Source: Streptomyces hygroscopicus (GTDB lineage Bacteria; Actinomycetota; Actinomycetes; Streptomycetales; Streptomycetaceae). From it: 64,000 bases of DNA. Shown here piece after piece: positions 8,759 to 16,914 of this stretch. Position numbers and translations under genes: made by a program. How positions within the stretch are numbered: position 1 is the stretch's first letter; each line of letters starts with the position of its first letter. The notes below the pieces were generated by a model, which ran no database searches, had not been told where the DNA came from, and saw only the letters and a list, made by a program, of their open reading frames with translations. Location: NCBI RefSeq assembly GCF_026168105.1, contig NZ_LBMW01000012.1, positions 1-64,000 on the forward strand, in the 5' to 3' direction.

Positions 8759-9790
8759 ATGGAACTTGCCTACATTCCCAGCCCCTCGCGCGGAGTGCTG
8801 TATCTCGGCCCCATTCCGCTGCGCGGCTACGCCTTCTGCATCATCATCGGTGTCTTCGTGGCCGTGTGGCTCGGCAACAAGCGCTGGATCGCCAGGGGCG
8901 GCCGATCCGGCACGGTGGCCGACATCGCGGTCTGGGCCGTGCCCTTCGGCCTCGTCGGCGGTCGGCTCTATCACGTGATCACCGACTACGAGCTGTACTT
9001 CAGCGACGGCCGCAACTGGGTGGACGCATTCAAGGTCTGGCAGGGCGGCCTCGGCATCTGGGGCGCGATCGCGCTCGGCGCGATCGGCGCGTGGATCGGC
9101 TGCCGTCGCCGGGGGATCCCGCTGCCCGCGTACGCCGACGCCGTGGCGCCCGGCATCGCCTTCGCGCAGGCGATCGGGCGCTGGGGGAACTGGTTCAACC
9201 AGGAGCTGTACGGACGGCCGACCCATGTGCCGTGGGCGCTGCACATCACGTCGTCGTCGGACGGGCGGGTGCCGGGGTACTACCACCCGACGTTCCTGTA
9301 CGAGTCGCTGTGGTGCATCGGGGTCGGATTCCTGGTGATCTGGGCGGACCGCCGCTTCAAGCTGGGGCACGGGCGGGCGTTCGCGCTGTACGTGGCCGCG
9401 TACTGCGTGGGCCGCGGCTGGATCGAGTACATGCGGGTCGACGACGCGCACCACATCCTGGGCCTGCGGCTGAACGACTGGACCGCGCTGCTGGTGTTCC
9501 TGCTGGCGGTGACCTACATCGTGGTGTCGTCGAGGCTGCGGCCGGGACGCGAGGCAGTCGTGGAACCGGGCGCCTTCGACGGCACGCCCGAGGGCGCCTC
9601 CGGCGGCGAGGCCGAGGGAGACGGCGGTTCGGCGGAGCCGGGGAAGAAGCCCGAGCCGGAGGACGCGAAGCGTGAGGTCCCGGAGGCGGCGGAGTCTCAG
9701 GAGACCACTGAGACGGCTGATACCCCGGAGACTTCAACGGGCGAGGCCGAGTCGGCGAAGGACGAGGCCGGGTCGGCGAAGAAGGGCTGA
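8759..9790 (+). CDS. lgt: Prolipoprotein diacylglyceryl transferase
   Basis: A 343-residue polytopic membrane enzyme that transfers diacylglycerol from phosphatidylglycerol to the lipobox cysteine of preprolipoproteins. The Lgt signature AIGRWGNWFNQELYG is intact, as are ITDYELYF and the GGLGIWGAIALGA segment. About seven membrane helices are visible up to residue 260. A hydrophilic tail of about 80 residues, rich in E, A, S, G and K, follows and is not part of the catalytic core. Such tails are common in Streptomyces Lgt. It ends at a strong bidirectional hairpin. Confidence 0.95.
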   Translation: MELAYIPSPSRGVLYLGPIPLRGYAFCIIIGVFVAVWLGNKRWIARGGRSGTVADIAVWAVPFGLVGGRLYHVITDYELYFSDGRNWVDAFKVWQGGLGIWGAIALGAIGAWIGCRRRGIPLPAYADAVAPGIAFAQAIGRWGNWFNQELYGRPTHVPWALHITSSSDGRVPGYYHPTFLYESLWCIGVGFLVIWADRRFKLGHGRAFALYVAAYCVGRGWIEYMRVDDAHHILGLRLNDWTALLVFLLAVTYIVVSSRLRPGREAVVEPGAFDGTPEGASGGEAEGDGGSAEPGKKPEPEDAKREVPEAAESQETTETADTPETSTGEAESAKDEAGSAKKG

Positions 9791-9809
9791 CACGCGTTCG
9801 TACGTTGCA

Positions 9810-9841
9810 CGGGGGCGCCGTATCGCTGGATACGGCGCCCC
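9810..9841. terminator. Bidirectional terminator, lgt / CoA-ester lyase
   Basis: A perfect 14-bp stem (GGGGGCGCCGTATC and its complement) with a GCTG loop lies 20 bp after lgt and 27 bp before the stop of the convergent citE-like gene. Being symmetrical, it can end both transcripts. Confidence 0.85.
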
Positions 9842-9867
9842 CGGCCCGCGTACGGAACCGGAGGCGC

Positions 9868-10710
9868 TCAGCGGCTCCGTTGTGTCAGGGACAGGGTGCG
9901 TCGGGCCTCCCTCACCGTCGCCGTGTCGATGAAGCGGCCGTCGGGCAGGGCCTGGGCGCCCGGTTCCAGGGCCGCGGCCTTCAGGGTCTCCTCGGCCTGT
10001 GCGATCTCCTCCGCGGTGGGCGTGTAGGCGCGTTCGATGACCGGGAGCTGGCGGGGATGGATCGCCGCACGGCCCAGGAAGCCCAGCGCGCGGCCATGGG
10101 CGCAGGAGGCGGCCAGGCCCTCGAGGTCCCTCGTGTCCGGGTAGATCGACTGAACGGGCGGAGGCAGCGCGGCGGCCCGCGCGGCCACCACCGCACGGGC
10201 CCGTGACCAGTCCAGGCCCGCGTCCTCCCGTACCCCCAGGTCCGCCCGCAGGTCCGCCTCGCCCAGCGCGATGCCCCGTACGGAGGGGTGCGCCGACGCG
10301 ATGGTGAACGCGCGTTCCACGGCCAGGGCCGACTCCAGGAGGGCGTAGAGGGGGAGGGGCCCGCCCCCCGCCGGGACGGCTCGTTCGGCCACGCGGACCA
10401 CCTCCGACGGCGACGTGACCTTCGGCAGCCGCAGCCCCGACAGGCCGGGGAGCCCGGACAGCGCCGCGAGGTCTCCCTCCGCCCAGGGGCTGTCCGTGGA
10501 GTTCACCCTCACGTGCACCGGCACCGGCGGGCGATGCGCCAGTCGTTCCGCCGTCGCCGCCCTTGCGTATCCCTTGCGGTCCGGGGCGACCGCGTCCTCC
10601 AGGTCGATCAGCACCACGTCCGCCCCCGAAACCAGCGCCTTGCCGACCACCTCCGGGCGGTCCCCGGGCGCGTACAGCAGGGTGAGCGGGGGGAAGGCCG
10701 GGCCCGCCAT
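9868..10710 (-). CDS. HpcH/HpaI aldolase / citrate lyase beta (CitE-like) family CoA-ester lyase
   Basis: A 280-residue TIM-barrel protein. Family features are the N-terminal LLYAPGDRPEVVGKAL, ADVVLIDLEDAVAPDRK with the substrate/metal Asp-Glu pair, VRVNSTDSPWAEGDL, LPKVTSPSEV, ALLESALAVERAF and GFLGRAAIHPRQLPVIERAY. Relatives cleave or hydrolyse malyl-, citramalyl- or methylmalyl-CoA. No CitD or CitF partners are present, so it is a stand-alone CitE-like enzyme. The start overlaps the stop of the preceding CoA-transferase gene. It is the last gene of the six-gene minus-strand operon. The exact substrate is unknown. Confidence 0.88.
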   Translation of the reverse strand: MAGPAFPPLTLLYAPGDRPEVVGKALVSGADVVLIDLEDAVAPDRKGYARAATAERLAHRPPVPVHVRVNSTDSPWAEGDLAALSGLPGLSGLRLPKVTSPSEVVRVAERAVPAGGGPLPLYALLESALAVERAFTIASAHPSVRGIALGEADLRADLGVREDAGLDWSRARAVVAARAAALPPPVQSIYPDTRDLEGLAASCAHGRALGFLGRAAIHPRQLPVIERAYTPTAEEIAQAEETLKAAALEPGAQALPDGRFIDTATVREARRTLSLTQRSR

Positions 10711-11900
10711 CACAGGGCACCCTCCGCTTCGAGCGCGGCGATCTCCGGGCCCGTTAGGCCGAGCTCGCTCAGGATCGCCACCGTGTCCGCGCCGTGCGGT
10801 CGGCCCGCCCAGCGGATCGCGCCGGGCGTGGCGGAGAGACGGAACAGGACGTTCTGCATCCGCAGCCGGCCCAGCTCGGGGTCGTCGGGGATCGTGGTGA
10901 TCGTGTTCAGCGCCGTGTACTGCGGATCGGTCAGGACGTCCCGTACGTCCTGGATCGGTGCCACCGCCGCCTCCGCCTTCTCGAACGCCTTCAGGACCTC
11001 CGCGCGGCTGCGGCGGGCGATCCAGCCGCCGACCGCCTCGTCCAGCACGTCCGCGTGCCGGGCCCGGTCCGTGCCCGTCGCGAACCACGGTTCGTCGATC
11101 AGGTCCGGGCGTCCGACCAGGCGCATCACCCGCTCGGCGACGGACTGCGCGGAGGTGGAGACGGCGACCCAGCTGCCGTCCGCGGTGCGGTAGGTGTTGC
11201 GCGGGGCGTTGTTCTGCGAGCGGTTGCCGGTGCGCTGCTGGAGGTGGCCCAGCTGGTCGTACCAGATCGGCTGCGGCCCGAGGACCGTGAGGATCGGCTC
11301 GATGATCGCCATGTCCACCACCTGGCCCGTGCCGGTGCGGTCGCGGCCCGCCAGGGCCGTCATCACCGCGTAGGCCGTGGTCAGGCCCGCGATCGAGTCG
11401 GCGAGCCCGAAGGGCGGGAGCGTCGGAGGTGCGTCGGGTTCCCCGGTGATGGCCGCGAACCCGCTCATGGCTTCCGCGAGCGTGCCGAAGCCGGGACGGT
11501 TCGCACAGGGGCCGAACTGGCCGAAGGCGGTCACCCGGGCGAGGACCAGACGGGGGTTCGCGGCCGACAACTCGTCCCAGCCCAGGCCCCACTTCTCCAG
11601 GGTGCCCGGGCGGAAGTTCTCGATGATCACATCGGCGGTCGCGGCGAGACGCAGCAGCGTCGTCCGGCCGCCGGACTTCGACAGGTCGAGAGTCATCGTG
11701 CGCTTGTTGCGGCCCAGCAGCTTCCACCACAGACCCACCCCGTTCCTCGTCGGGCCGTGTCCACGGGACGGGTCCGGCCGGGCCGGGTGCTCGACCTTGA
11801 TCACCTCGGCACCGAAGTCACCGAGCAGGGTGGCGGCGAGAGGGCCCGCGAAGAGGGTCGCGATGTCCAGGACACGGAGGCCGGTGAGGGGCGCGGTCAT
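10710..11900 (-). CDS. CaiB/BaiF (family III) CoA-transferase
   Basis: A 396-residue enzyme of the formyl-CoA/carnitine CoA-transferase family. It opens with the typical LTGLRVLDIATLFAGPLAA, then LLGDFGAEVIKVEHPARPDP. The catalytic aspartate of the family is expected in TGQVVDMAIIEPILTVLG. It moves CoA between carboxylic acids, but the acids cannot be told from sequence. ATGA overlap with the upstream ADP-ribosylglycohydrolase-like gene, and overlap with the downstream CitE-like gene, imply coupled translation. It may make the CoA ester that the CitE-like enzyme then cleaves. Confidence 0.9.
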   Translation of the reverse strand: MTAPLTGLRVLDIATLFAGPLAATLLGDFGAEVIKVEHPARPDPSRGHGPTRNGVGLWWKLLGRNKRTMTLDLSKSGGRTTLLRLAATADVIIENFRPGTLEKWGLGWDELSAANPRLVLARVTAFGQFGPCANRPGFGTLAEAMSGFAAITGEPDAPPTLPPFGLADSIAGLTTAYAVMTALAGRDRTGTGQVVDMAIIEPILTVLGPQPIWYDQLGHLQQRTGNRSQNNAPRNTYRTADGSWVAVSTSAQSVAERVMRLVGRPDLIDEPWFATGTDRARHADVLDEAVGGWIARRSRAEVLKAFEKAEAAVAPIQDVRDVLTDPQYTALNTITTIPDDPELGRLRMQNVLFRLSATPGAIRWAGRPHGADTVAILSELGLTGPEIAALEAEGAL

Positions 11901-13255
11901 GAGCGGTGGGCTTCCCGGTGGGTGAGGTGGGCCAGGGCGTCGAAACCGATGCCGTTGAAGTCGCCGACGGATGTGGTCAGCCGGTTCTTGAGCGGGGTCG
12001 TCCAGCGGTCGGGGAGCGCGGTGGGGTGTCCGGCCAGCACTCCCGCGATGCTGCCGGCCGTCGCGCCGGTGGAGTCGGTGTCCAGGCCCCCGGCGACCGC
12101 CCGGCAGATCGAGCCGGTGAAGTCGCCGTCGGCATGGGTGAGGGCGGCGGCGATCAGGGCGGTGTTGGGGATGGCGTGGACCCAGTGATAGGTGCGGTGG
12201 GCGGTGTGGAGTTCGTCGACGACCGCGTCGAAGTCCCGCGTGCTGCTCGCCAGTTGGATCGCGTGGCGGACGGCGCGGGCAAGGCGGGAGGCGGGCGGGA
12301 CGACGGTGAGGCCGGTGCGCAGACAGTGGTGGACGTCGTGCCCGCCGGTGGCCGCCTCGGCGATGGCGGCCGCCGTGAACATCGCCGCATAGACCCCGTT
12401 CGCGGTGTGGGTGAGGGTGGCGTCACGATGGGCCTGCTCGGCTGCGGCGGCCGGGTCGCCGGGGTTCGTCCAGCCGTGCACGTCGGCGCGGATCAGGGCG
12501 CCGATCCACTCGCGGAACGGGTTGCGGTGGCGGGCCGTGCGCGGCGGTTCGATGCCGCACAGGAGGTTGCGGTAGGCGACGCGTTCGGCGGTGAAGGTGC
12601 GGCCCGCGGGGAGTACGTCGAGCCAGAGCCGGGCCACGTCGGCGGCGGTGAATTCCTTGCCGTACCGGGTGAGCAACAGAAGGTTCAAAAGGGGGTAGTT
12701 GAGGTCGTCGTCCTCAGGCATTCCGTCGATGTTCTCGGCGAGGGAGGTCGCGGCGGAGCGGCGGTTCCAGGGGTGCCGGCGCGCGAGTTCGTCGGGTAGG
12801 CCGCGGGCCGTGAACCAGGTGCTGAGGGGCCAGTTGCCGGTGGCCCGGGCCAGTTGGCGGATGCCGTCCAGAGGGAGCTTCTCCACGGGTTTGCCGAGGA
12901 GGCAACCGGCGGCCCGGCCGAGCCAGGAGGCTTCCAGACGGGCCTCGGACGCAGGTGCGGCGGCCGAAGCGGAGGGCCAGGCCGGGCACAGCTCCTTGAT
13001 CCGCGCCAGCTCCGTCGGCTCGACTTCCGCCAACCTGCCGGGCAGGTCCGCCAGTTCGTCCAGCAGGTCCCTGGCCAGCACACGCAAGTACGGTGACGCC
13101 GGTACCGACGACGCGCCCGCGCGCAGCGGGGCCCCCGGGCCGCCCGCCGCCCTCCACCTCGCCGCGACCGCCGAGGGCTCACGGCCGTCCTGTTCCGCCT
13201 GGTGGAGTTCGTGGCCGAGCAGGTCCTCCGGCTGGACCCAGGTGAGTCGGAGCAC
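11897..13255 (-). CDS. ADP-ribosylglycohydrolase-fold protein A, with N-terminal extension
   Basis: A 452-residue protein. After an unrecognised ~100-residue N-terminal region (VLRLTWVQPEDLLGHEL...), the ADP-ribosylglycohydrolase core begins at EASWLGRAAGCLLGKPVEK. The metal-site positions read EDDDLNYPLL in place of TDDT, and GGLDTDSTGATAGSIAGV near the C-terminus, keeping the DxD(S/T) pair. This subgroup is seen in many uncharacterised bacterial ARH-like enzymes. I chose GTG 13255, one base after the upstream gene's stop, over ATG 13288, which would overlap that gene. Substrate unknown. It overlaps the CoA-transferase gene by ATGA. Confidence 0.85.
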   Translation of the reverse strand: MLRLTWVQPEDLLGHELHQAEQDGREPSAVAARWRAAGGPGAPLRAGASSVPASPYLRVLARDLLDELADLPGRLAEVEPTELARIKELCPAWPSASAAAPASEARLEASWLGRAAGCLLGKPVEKLPLDGIRQLARATGNWPLSTWFTARGLPDELARRHPWNRRSAATSLAENIDGMPEDDDLNYPLLNLLLLTRYGKEFTAADVARLWLDVLPAGRTFTAERVAYRNLLCGIEPPRTARHRNPFREWIGALIRADVHGWTNPGDPAAAAEQAHRDATLTHTANGVYAAMFTAAAIAEAATGGHDVHHCLRTGLTVVPPASRLARAVRHAIQLASSTRDFDAVVDELHTAHRTYHWVHAIPNTALIAAALTHADGDFTGSICRAVAGGLDTDSTGATAGSIAGVLAGHPTALPDRWTTPLKNRLTTSVGDFNGIGFDALAHLTHREAHRS

Positions 13256-13256
13256 C

Positions 13257-14411
13257 TCAGCCTCCGATCCCGGCGAACGCCGCCTCATGGGCCCGGCGGC
13301 GTCGTACGTCCCGGGCGAAGATCTCCCGGGTGACCTCCGTGAGCGTCCGTGCCGGTGCGTCCAGGTCGAGACGGCTCGCTTCCGCGACCGTCTTCGCCCA
13401 GGGCGACGGGACCTCCGAGCCCAGAGCGCCTGTGATCGCGCCCGCCATCGTCGCGATGGAGTCGCAGTCCCGTCCGTAGTTCACCGAGCCGAGCACCGCA
13501 TGGCGGAAGTCGCCGCGTGCCACGACCATCATGCCCAGAGCCACCGGGAGTTCCTCGATCGCGTGCAGCCGCGACGGGCGGCGGGCGCCGAGTGACGGAG
13601 CCCGGTAGTCGGGGCCGACCGTGTCGTAGGGTGCCACCGCCTCCCGCAGCGGCCCGAGCGCCGATTCGAAGTCCGGGCAACGGGAGGCAGCTTCGCAGAC
13701 CGCCTCGATCGCGGGGCGGGTGCCGTCCTTCGCCAGGCACAGGCACGCGGCCACGACCGAGTCGGGGGTCGCCCCCGGCGCGCACGCCGCCGCCACCGCC
13801 GCCGCGAACACACCGGCCGCTTCCCTGCCGTAGGACGACTGGTGTGCCCCGGCCACGTCCAGCGCCTCGGCGTACGCGCCCGCCGGGTTGGCCGCGTTGA
13901 CCAGGCCGACCGGCGCCATGTACATCGCGGCGCCGCAGTTGACGATGTTGCCGACGCCCGCCTCGCGCGGATCGGCATGGCCGTAGTGCAGCCGCGCCAC
14001 CAGCCACTTCTCCGCGAGGAAGATCCGCTGGAGCAAGATCGCCTCCGTCTGGAGTTCCGGGATCCAGCGGGGAGTGGTCATCAGGTCGGGTACCAGGTGC
14101 CCGGCGATCGAGTACGCGTCGAGGTGGTCGCGGACGGCCGCGTACACCCGTACCAGCGCATGCGTCATCAACGTGTCGTCGGTGACGTGGCCGTCGCCCT
14201 TGTGGTACGGCGCGATGGGGCGGGCCGTGCGCCAGGTGTCACCGTCCCAGGGTCCGACGATTCCGTACACGCGGCCGCCGTGCCGTTCGACGATCTGCTC
14301 GGGGGAGTGGCCCTCCACGGGACCGCCGAGGGCGTCACCGACGGCGGCGCCGACCAGGGCGCCGGTGATGCGTTCGTCGAGGGGGATCGTCTCGTCAGAA
14401 GTGGGCGTCAT
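13257..14411 (-). CDS. ADP-ribosylglycohydrolase-fold protein B, complete metal site
   Basis: A 384-residue ARH/DraG-type hydrolase. It has ITGALVGAAVGDALGGPVEG at the N-terminus, the metal motif HVTDDTLMTHALV and the C-terminal NYGRDCDSIATMAGAI. All expected Mg/Mn ligands (TDDT and DxDS) are in place, so it should be active on ADP-ribosyl groups or a related nucleoside-ribose bond. ATG 14411 is preferred because AGGTGG lies 11 nt upstream. ATG 14426 is in frame but abuts the same site. It follows gene C by seven bases. Confidence 0.88.
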   Translation of the reverse strand: MTPTSDETIPLDERITGALVGAAVGDALGGPVEGHSPEQIVERHGGRVYGIVGPWDGDTWRTARPIAPYHKGDGHVTDDTLMTHALVRVYAAVRDHLDAYSIAGHLVPDLMTTPRWIPELQTEAILLQRIFLAEKWLVARLHYGHADPREAGVGNIVNCGAAMYMAPVGLVNAANPAGAYAEALDVAGAHQSSYGREAAGVFAAAVAAACAPGATPDSVVAACLCLAKDGTRPAIEAVCEAASRCPDFESALGPLREAVAPYDTVGPDYRAPSLGARRPSRLHAIEELPVALGMMVVARGDFRHAVLGSVNYGRDCDSIATMAGAITGALGSEVPSPWAKTVAEASRLDLDAPARTLTEVTREIFARDVRRRRAHEAAFAGIGG

Positions 14412-14418
14412 GTCCGAA

Positions 14419-15576
14419 TCATCCACCTGTGGCGGTCAGTTCCGTCGCCTCCAGGAGTTCGGCGAGGCGTACGAGGTCCGTGCCGGTCAGACGGGGCAGG
14501 GCACAGCCCGGGAGGGTGCGGCAGGCGTCGCGCCAGGCGGGCGGGATCGCCTCGCCGCCGTCGAGCGCTCCGGTCAGCGCGCCGACCAGCGCCGGGGCGG
14601 AGTCGGCGACCCGTGACAGACAGGCCGCGGCGGGCACGGCCTCCGCGATCCGGCCGCGGGCCGCCGTCGCGAGGGCGAGCGCGACCGGGACGGTCTCCGC
14701 AGCGGCCACCCCGTAGCTGTAGACATGGTCGACGATCTGGTGCTCGAGCTGGGGGACCACGGGGAAGGCCCCGTCGCTGTCCCGCGCCATCCGCAGCGCG
14801 TGCCGGGCATTGCGGCCGATCTCGGTGGACTCGGGGAGCTCGGCCAGCGCGGCTGCGACGCAGGCGTCGACCGCCTCGCCGGACAGGGCGAGCGAGAGGG
14901 CCGCGGCCATGGCCCGGGCGCCGTGCACCCCGTCGCCGTCCTGGGTGTAGCGGGCGTCGAACTCGGCCAGTTCGGCGGCGAGTCGGGGATCCCCCGGATG
15001 AGCGACGGCCAGTACGCAGGCCCGTACGCAGGCCGCGTCGTCGAAGTAGTGCGGGTTGTCGTGCCCGGTGGCGGGCGGGCGCAGGCCGGTGGCGAGATTG
15101 CCGAGCCCCGCGCGTACGGAGATGCGGGCGCGCAGGGGCGGGAGCGCCGGCTCCGCCCCGGGAGCCAGGTCCGCGGCGGCGGCGACCTCGTCGGCGGCGG
15201 CGCTCCAGGCCAGATCGATGGCCGCACGCATCCTCCGCCGCCGGTCGAGGCCCGCGAGCGCGCTGCCGCCCGCGGCCCGCAGCACCGCCTCGGCCGCGAA
15301 CGCCGCCCACTCGGCGTCGTCCGACGGCCCGAGCCTGAGCGGCTCCGGCGGCTGGTTGAGCGCGATCGGCACGGGCAGGGTGGTGGTCGCGTTCTCCTCG
15401 GCGAAGGTGTCCAGCTCCCGGCTCAGCCGCCGGGTCCACTCGGGCATACGGGCGGCCCGGTGCCGCGCGGCGGGCCAGCCGGCGGCGTCGCCCACGGCGA
15501 GTCCGAGCAGGAGGCCCTCGACCCGGCGGGGACCGGTGGGACGGGCGTCGGCGGTCGTATGGGCGGTCGTGCTCAC
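14419..15576 (-). CDS. ADP-ribosylglycohydrolase-fold protein C, degenerate metal site
   Basis: A 385-residue member of the same fold (GLLLGLAVGDAAGWPAARH). The first metal motif reads PSDDAEW where its neighbour D has GTDDTEY, so the last Thr is Ala. The second reads SRVADSAPALVGAL where D has GRDADTTAAVAGAL, so the first Asp of DxD is Val. Two of the usual ligands are therefore altered, and activity may be lost or changed. It overlaps gene D by ATGA and could work as a regulatory or structural partner of an active neighbour. Confidence 0.82.
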   Translation of the reverse strand: MSTTAHTTADARPTGPRRVEGLLLGLAVGDAAGWPAARHRAARMPEWTRRLSRELDTFAEENATTTLPVPIALNQPPEPLRLGPSDDAEWAAFAAEAVLRAAGGSALAGLDRRRRMRAAIDLAWSAAADEVAAAADLAPGAEPALPPLRARISVRAGLGNLATGLRPPATGHDNPHYFDDAACVRACVLAVAHPGDPRLAAELAEFDARYTQDGDGVHGARAMAAALSLALSGEAVDACVAAALAELPESTEIGRNARHALRMARDSDGAFPVVPQLEHQIVDHVYSYGVAAAETVPVALALATAARGRIAEAVPAAACLSRVADSAPALVGALTGALDGGEAIPPAWRDACRTLPGCALPRLTGTDLVRLAELLEATELTATGG

Positions 15577-16724
15577 GGCTCCACCACGTCCTCCGCCGCC
15601 TCCACGTACGCCGCTTCCGCGTACGCCGCCGGATCCGGCTGCGCCCGTACGTCACCTGGTACGGGACCGCCGAGCCGTACGCCCTTTCCGGCGCCCCACA
15701 GCCGCGCGACCGCCGCCCCCCACCTCTCGCCGTCCCCCGGCGTCAGCAGCTCCGCCACATCCAGCACATGGTGTCCCTCCATGGACGGCAGACAGCGGCC
15801 CCGCGCCGGGCCGATCGCCGCCGCCCACTCGGCCGGGATCGCCGAGACCCCGCAGGTCGCGCCCGCCAGCGCGCCCGCGACCGCCGCCGTGGTGTCCGCG
15901 TCGCGGCCCATGTTGACCGCGGTGAGCACCGACTCCGTGAAGTCGCCGTCCGCCGCCGCGTACGCGCCGAAGGCCAGGGCCACCGCCTCGGGGGCAAGGT
16001 CGGTCCACGGGTAGCCGTCGATCACCACCGCGGAGCGCACCGCGCGGATGCCTCGACGGGCCGCGGCCACCGCGCGGCGCAGGGACCGGGCCGTCCACGA
16101 GTCGTCGGGGACCACCGCGAGGGCCGAGGCCGCCACGGCGGCCGTCGGGGCGCCCCCCATCGCCGCCGCGACCCCGGCCGCGACCGCCTGGCCGCCGTAG
16201 ATGCCCTCCCCCTGATGGCTCACCGAGCCGTCGATCGCCACCAGCCGGGCCGCCTCCGCGGGCCGGCCCGCGGCGAAGACACCGGAGGGGGCCGCACGCA
16301 TGGCGAGGCCGTCGCTCCACGCGTGCCGGTGCTGCGCGGAGACGGGTGCCGCAAGGCCCCGGCGAAGGTTCTCCAGGGTGCCCCGCTCACTGAATCCCGC
16401 CCCGCGCAGCGGCCCCTCCTCCCGGTCGGCGATCCACTCGTGCCAGGCCGACTCCACGTGCGCCACGGTGAGCGCCGAGCCGTGCCGGGCCAGCAACAGC
16501 CCGGAGAAGATCGCGTACTCGGTGTCGTCCGTGCCCGACGGCCGCTCGGCCACGTATCCCGTGATGCGGCCCCAGCGGGCGCGGATCTCGGACGGCCTCA
16601 GATTCTCGGCGGGCGCGCCCAGCGCGTCGCCGACGGCGAGGCCGAGCAGCGCGCCGCGCGCCCGTTCCCGAAGACCGGTGGCGTCCCCGGGCGCCGGGTC
16701 CGGGGGAATACGGGCGATGGCCAT
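15573..16724 (-). CDS. ADP-ribosylglycohydrolase-fold protein D, first gene of the operon
   Basis: A 383-residue ARH-type hydrolase with a complete metal site: GALLGLAVGDALGAPAEN, SGTDDTEYAIFSGLLL and NMGRDADTTAAVAGALAG. ATG 16724 is preceded by a purine-rich AGAGAAAGAGG ribosome site. It heads the run D-C-B-A-CoA-transferase-CitE, in which every junction overlaps or is at most seven bases apart. The substrate could be ADP-ribosylated protein, nucleic acid or a small metabolite such as an ADP-ribose derivative, and sequence cannot decide. Confidence 0.88.
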   Translation of the reverse strand: MAIARIPPDPAPGDATGLRERARGALLGLAVGDALGAPAENLRPSEIRARWGRITGYVAERPSGTDDTEYAIFSGLLLARHGSALTVAHVESAWHEWIADREEGPLRGAGFSERGTLENLRRGLAAPVSAQHRHAWSDGLAMRAAPSGVFAAGRPAEAARLVAIDGSVSHQGEGIYGGQAVAAGVAAAMGGAPTAAVAASALAVVPDDSWTARSLRRAVAAARRGIRAVRSAVVIDGYPWTDLAPEAVALAFGAYAAADGDFTESVLTAVNMGRDADTTAAVAGALAGATCGVSAIPAEWAAAIGPARGRCLPSMEGHHVLDVAELLTPGDGERWGAAVARLWGAGKGVRLGGPVPGDVRAQPDPAAYAEAAYVEAAEDVVEP

Positions 16725-16734
16725 TCGGTGCCTC

Positions 16735-16786
16735 TTTCTCTCAGGGCACTCCCCTGATCTTTTCTCTCAGGGCACTCCCCTGATCT
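16735..16786. repeat. 26-bp tandem duplication carrying two palindromes (candidate operator)
   Basis: Bases 16735-16760 and 16761-16786 are identical and directly abutting. Each contains the dyad TCAGGG-CACTC-CCCTGA (16741-16757 and 16767-16783). The block ends 11 bp upstream of the start of ADP-ribosylglycohydrolase D, inside or just downstream of where its promoter must be. If transcribed, each copy can also form a 6-bp hairpin. Confidence 0.85.
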
Positions 16787-16870
16787 CGGAGCACGCGGCC
16801 CCTTTGCGGATCTGTCCCACCGCAGCCGCCCGCCGGAGCCTTGTGCGGCACGGCATCACCCGGCCGACAT

Positions 16871-16885
16871 ATGTGCAGTGCACAT
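16871..16885. promoter_or_regulatory. Perfect 7-1-7 palindrome (candidate operator)
   Basis: ATGTGCA-G-TGCACAT is perfectly symmetric about one base. It lies in the divergent region between the ADP-ribosylglycohydrolase operon and the VIT transporter gene, 134 bp upstream of the latter. The 7-1-7 geometry is like that of Fur-family sites, but the base sequence is not a consensus I recognise. Confidence 0.5.
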
Positions 16886-16914
16886 CTCGGATGAGCGCCG
16901 CGAGGCAAAAGTGC

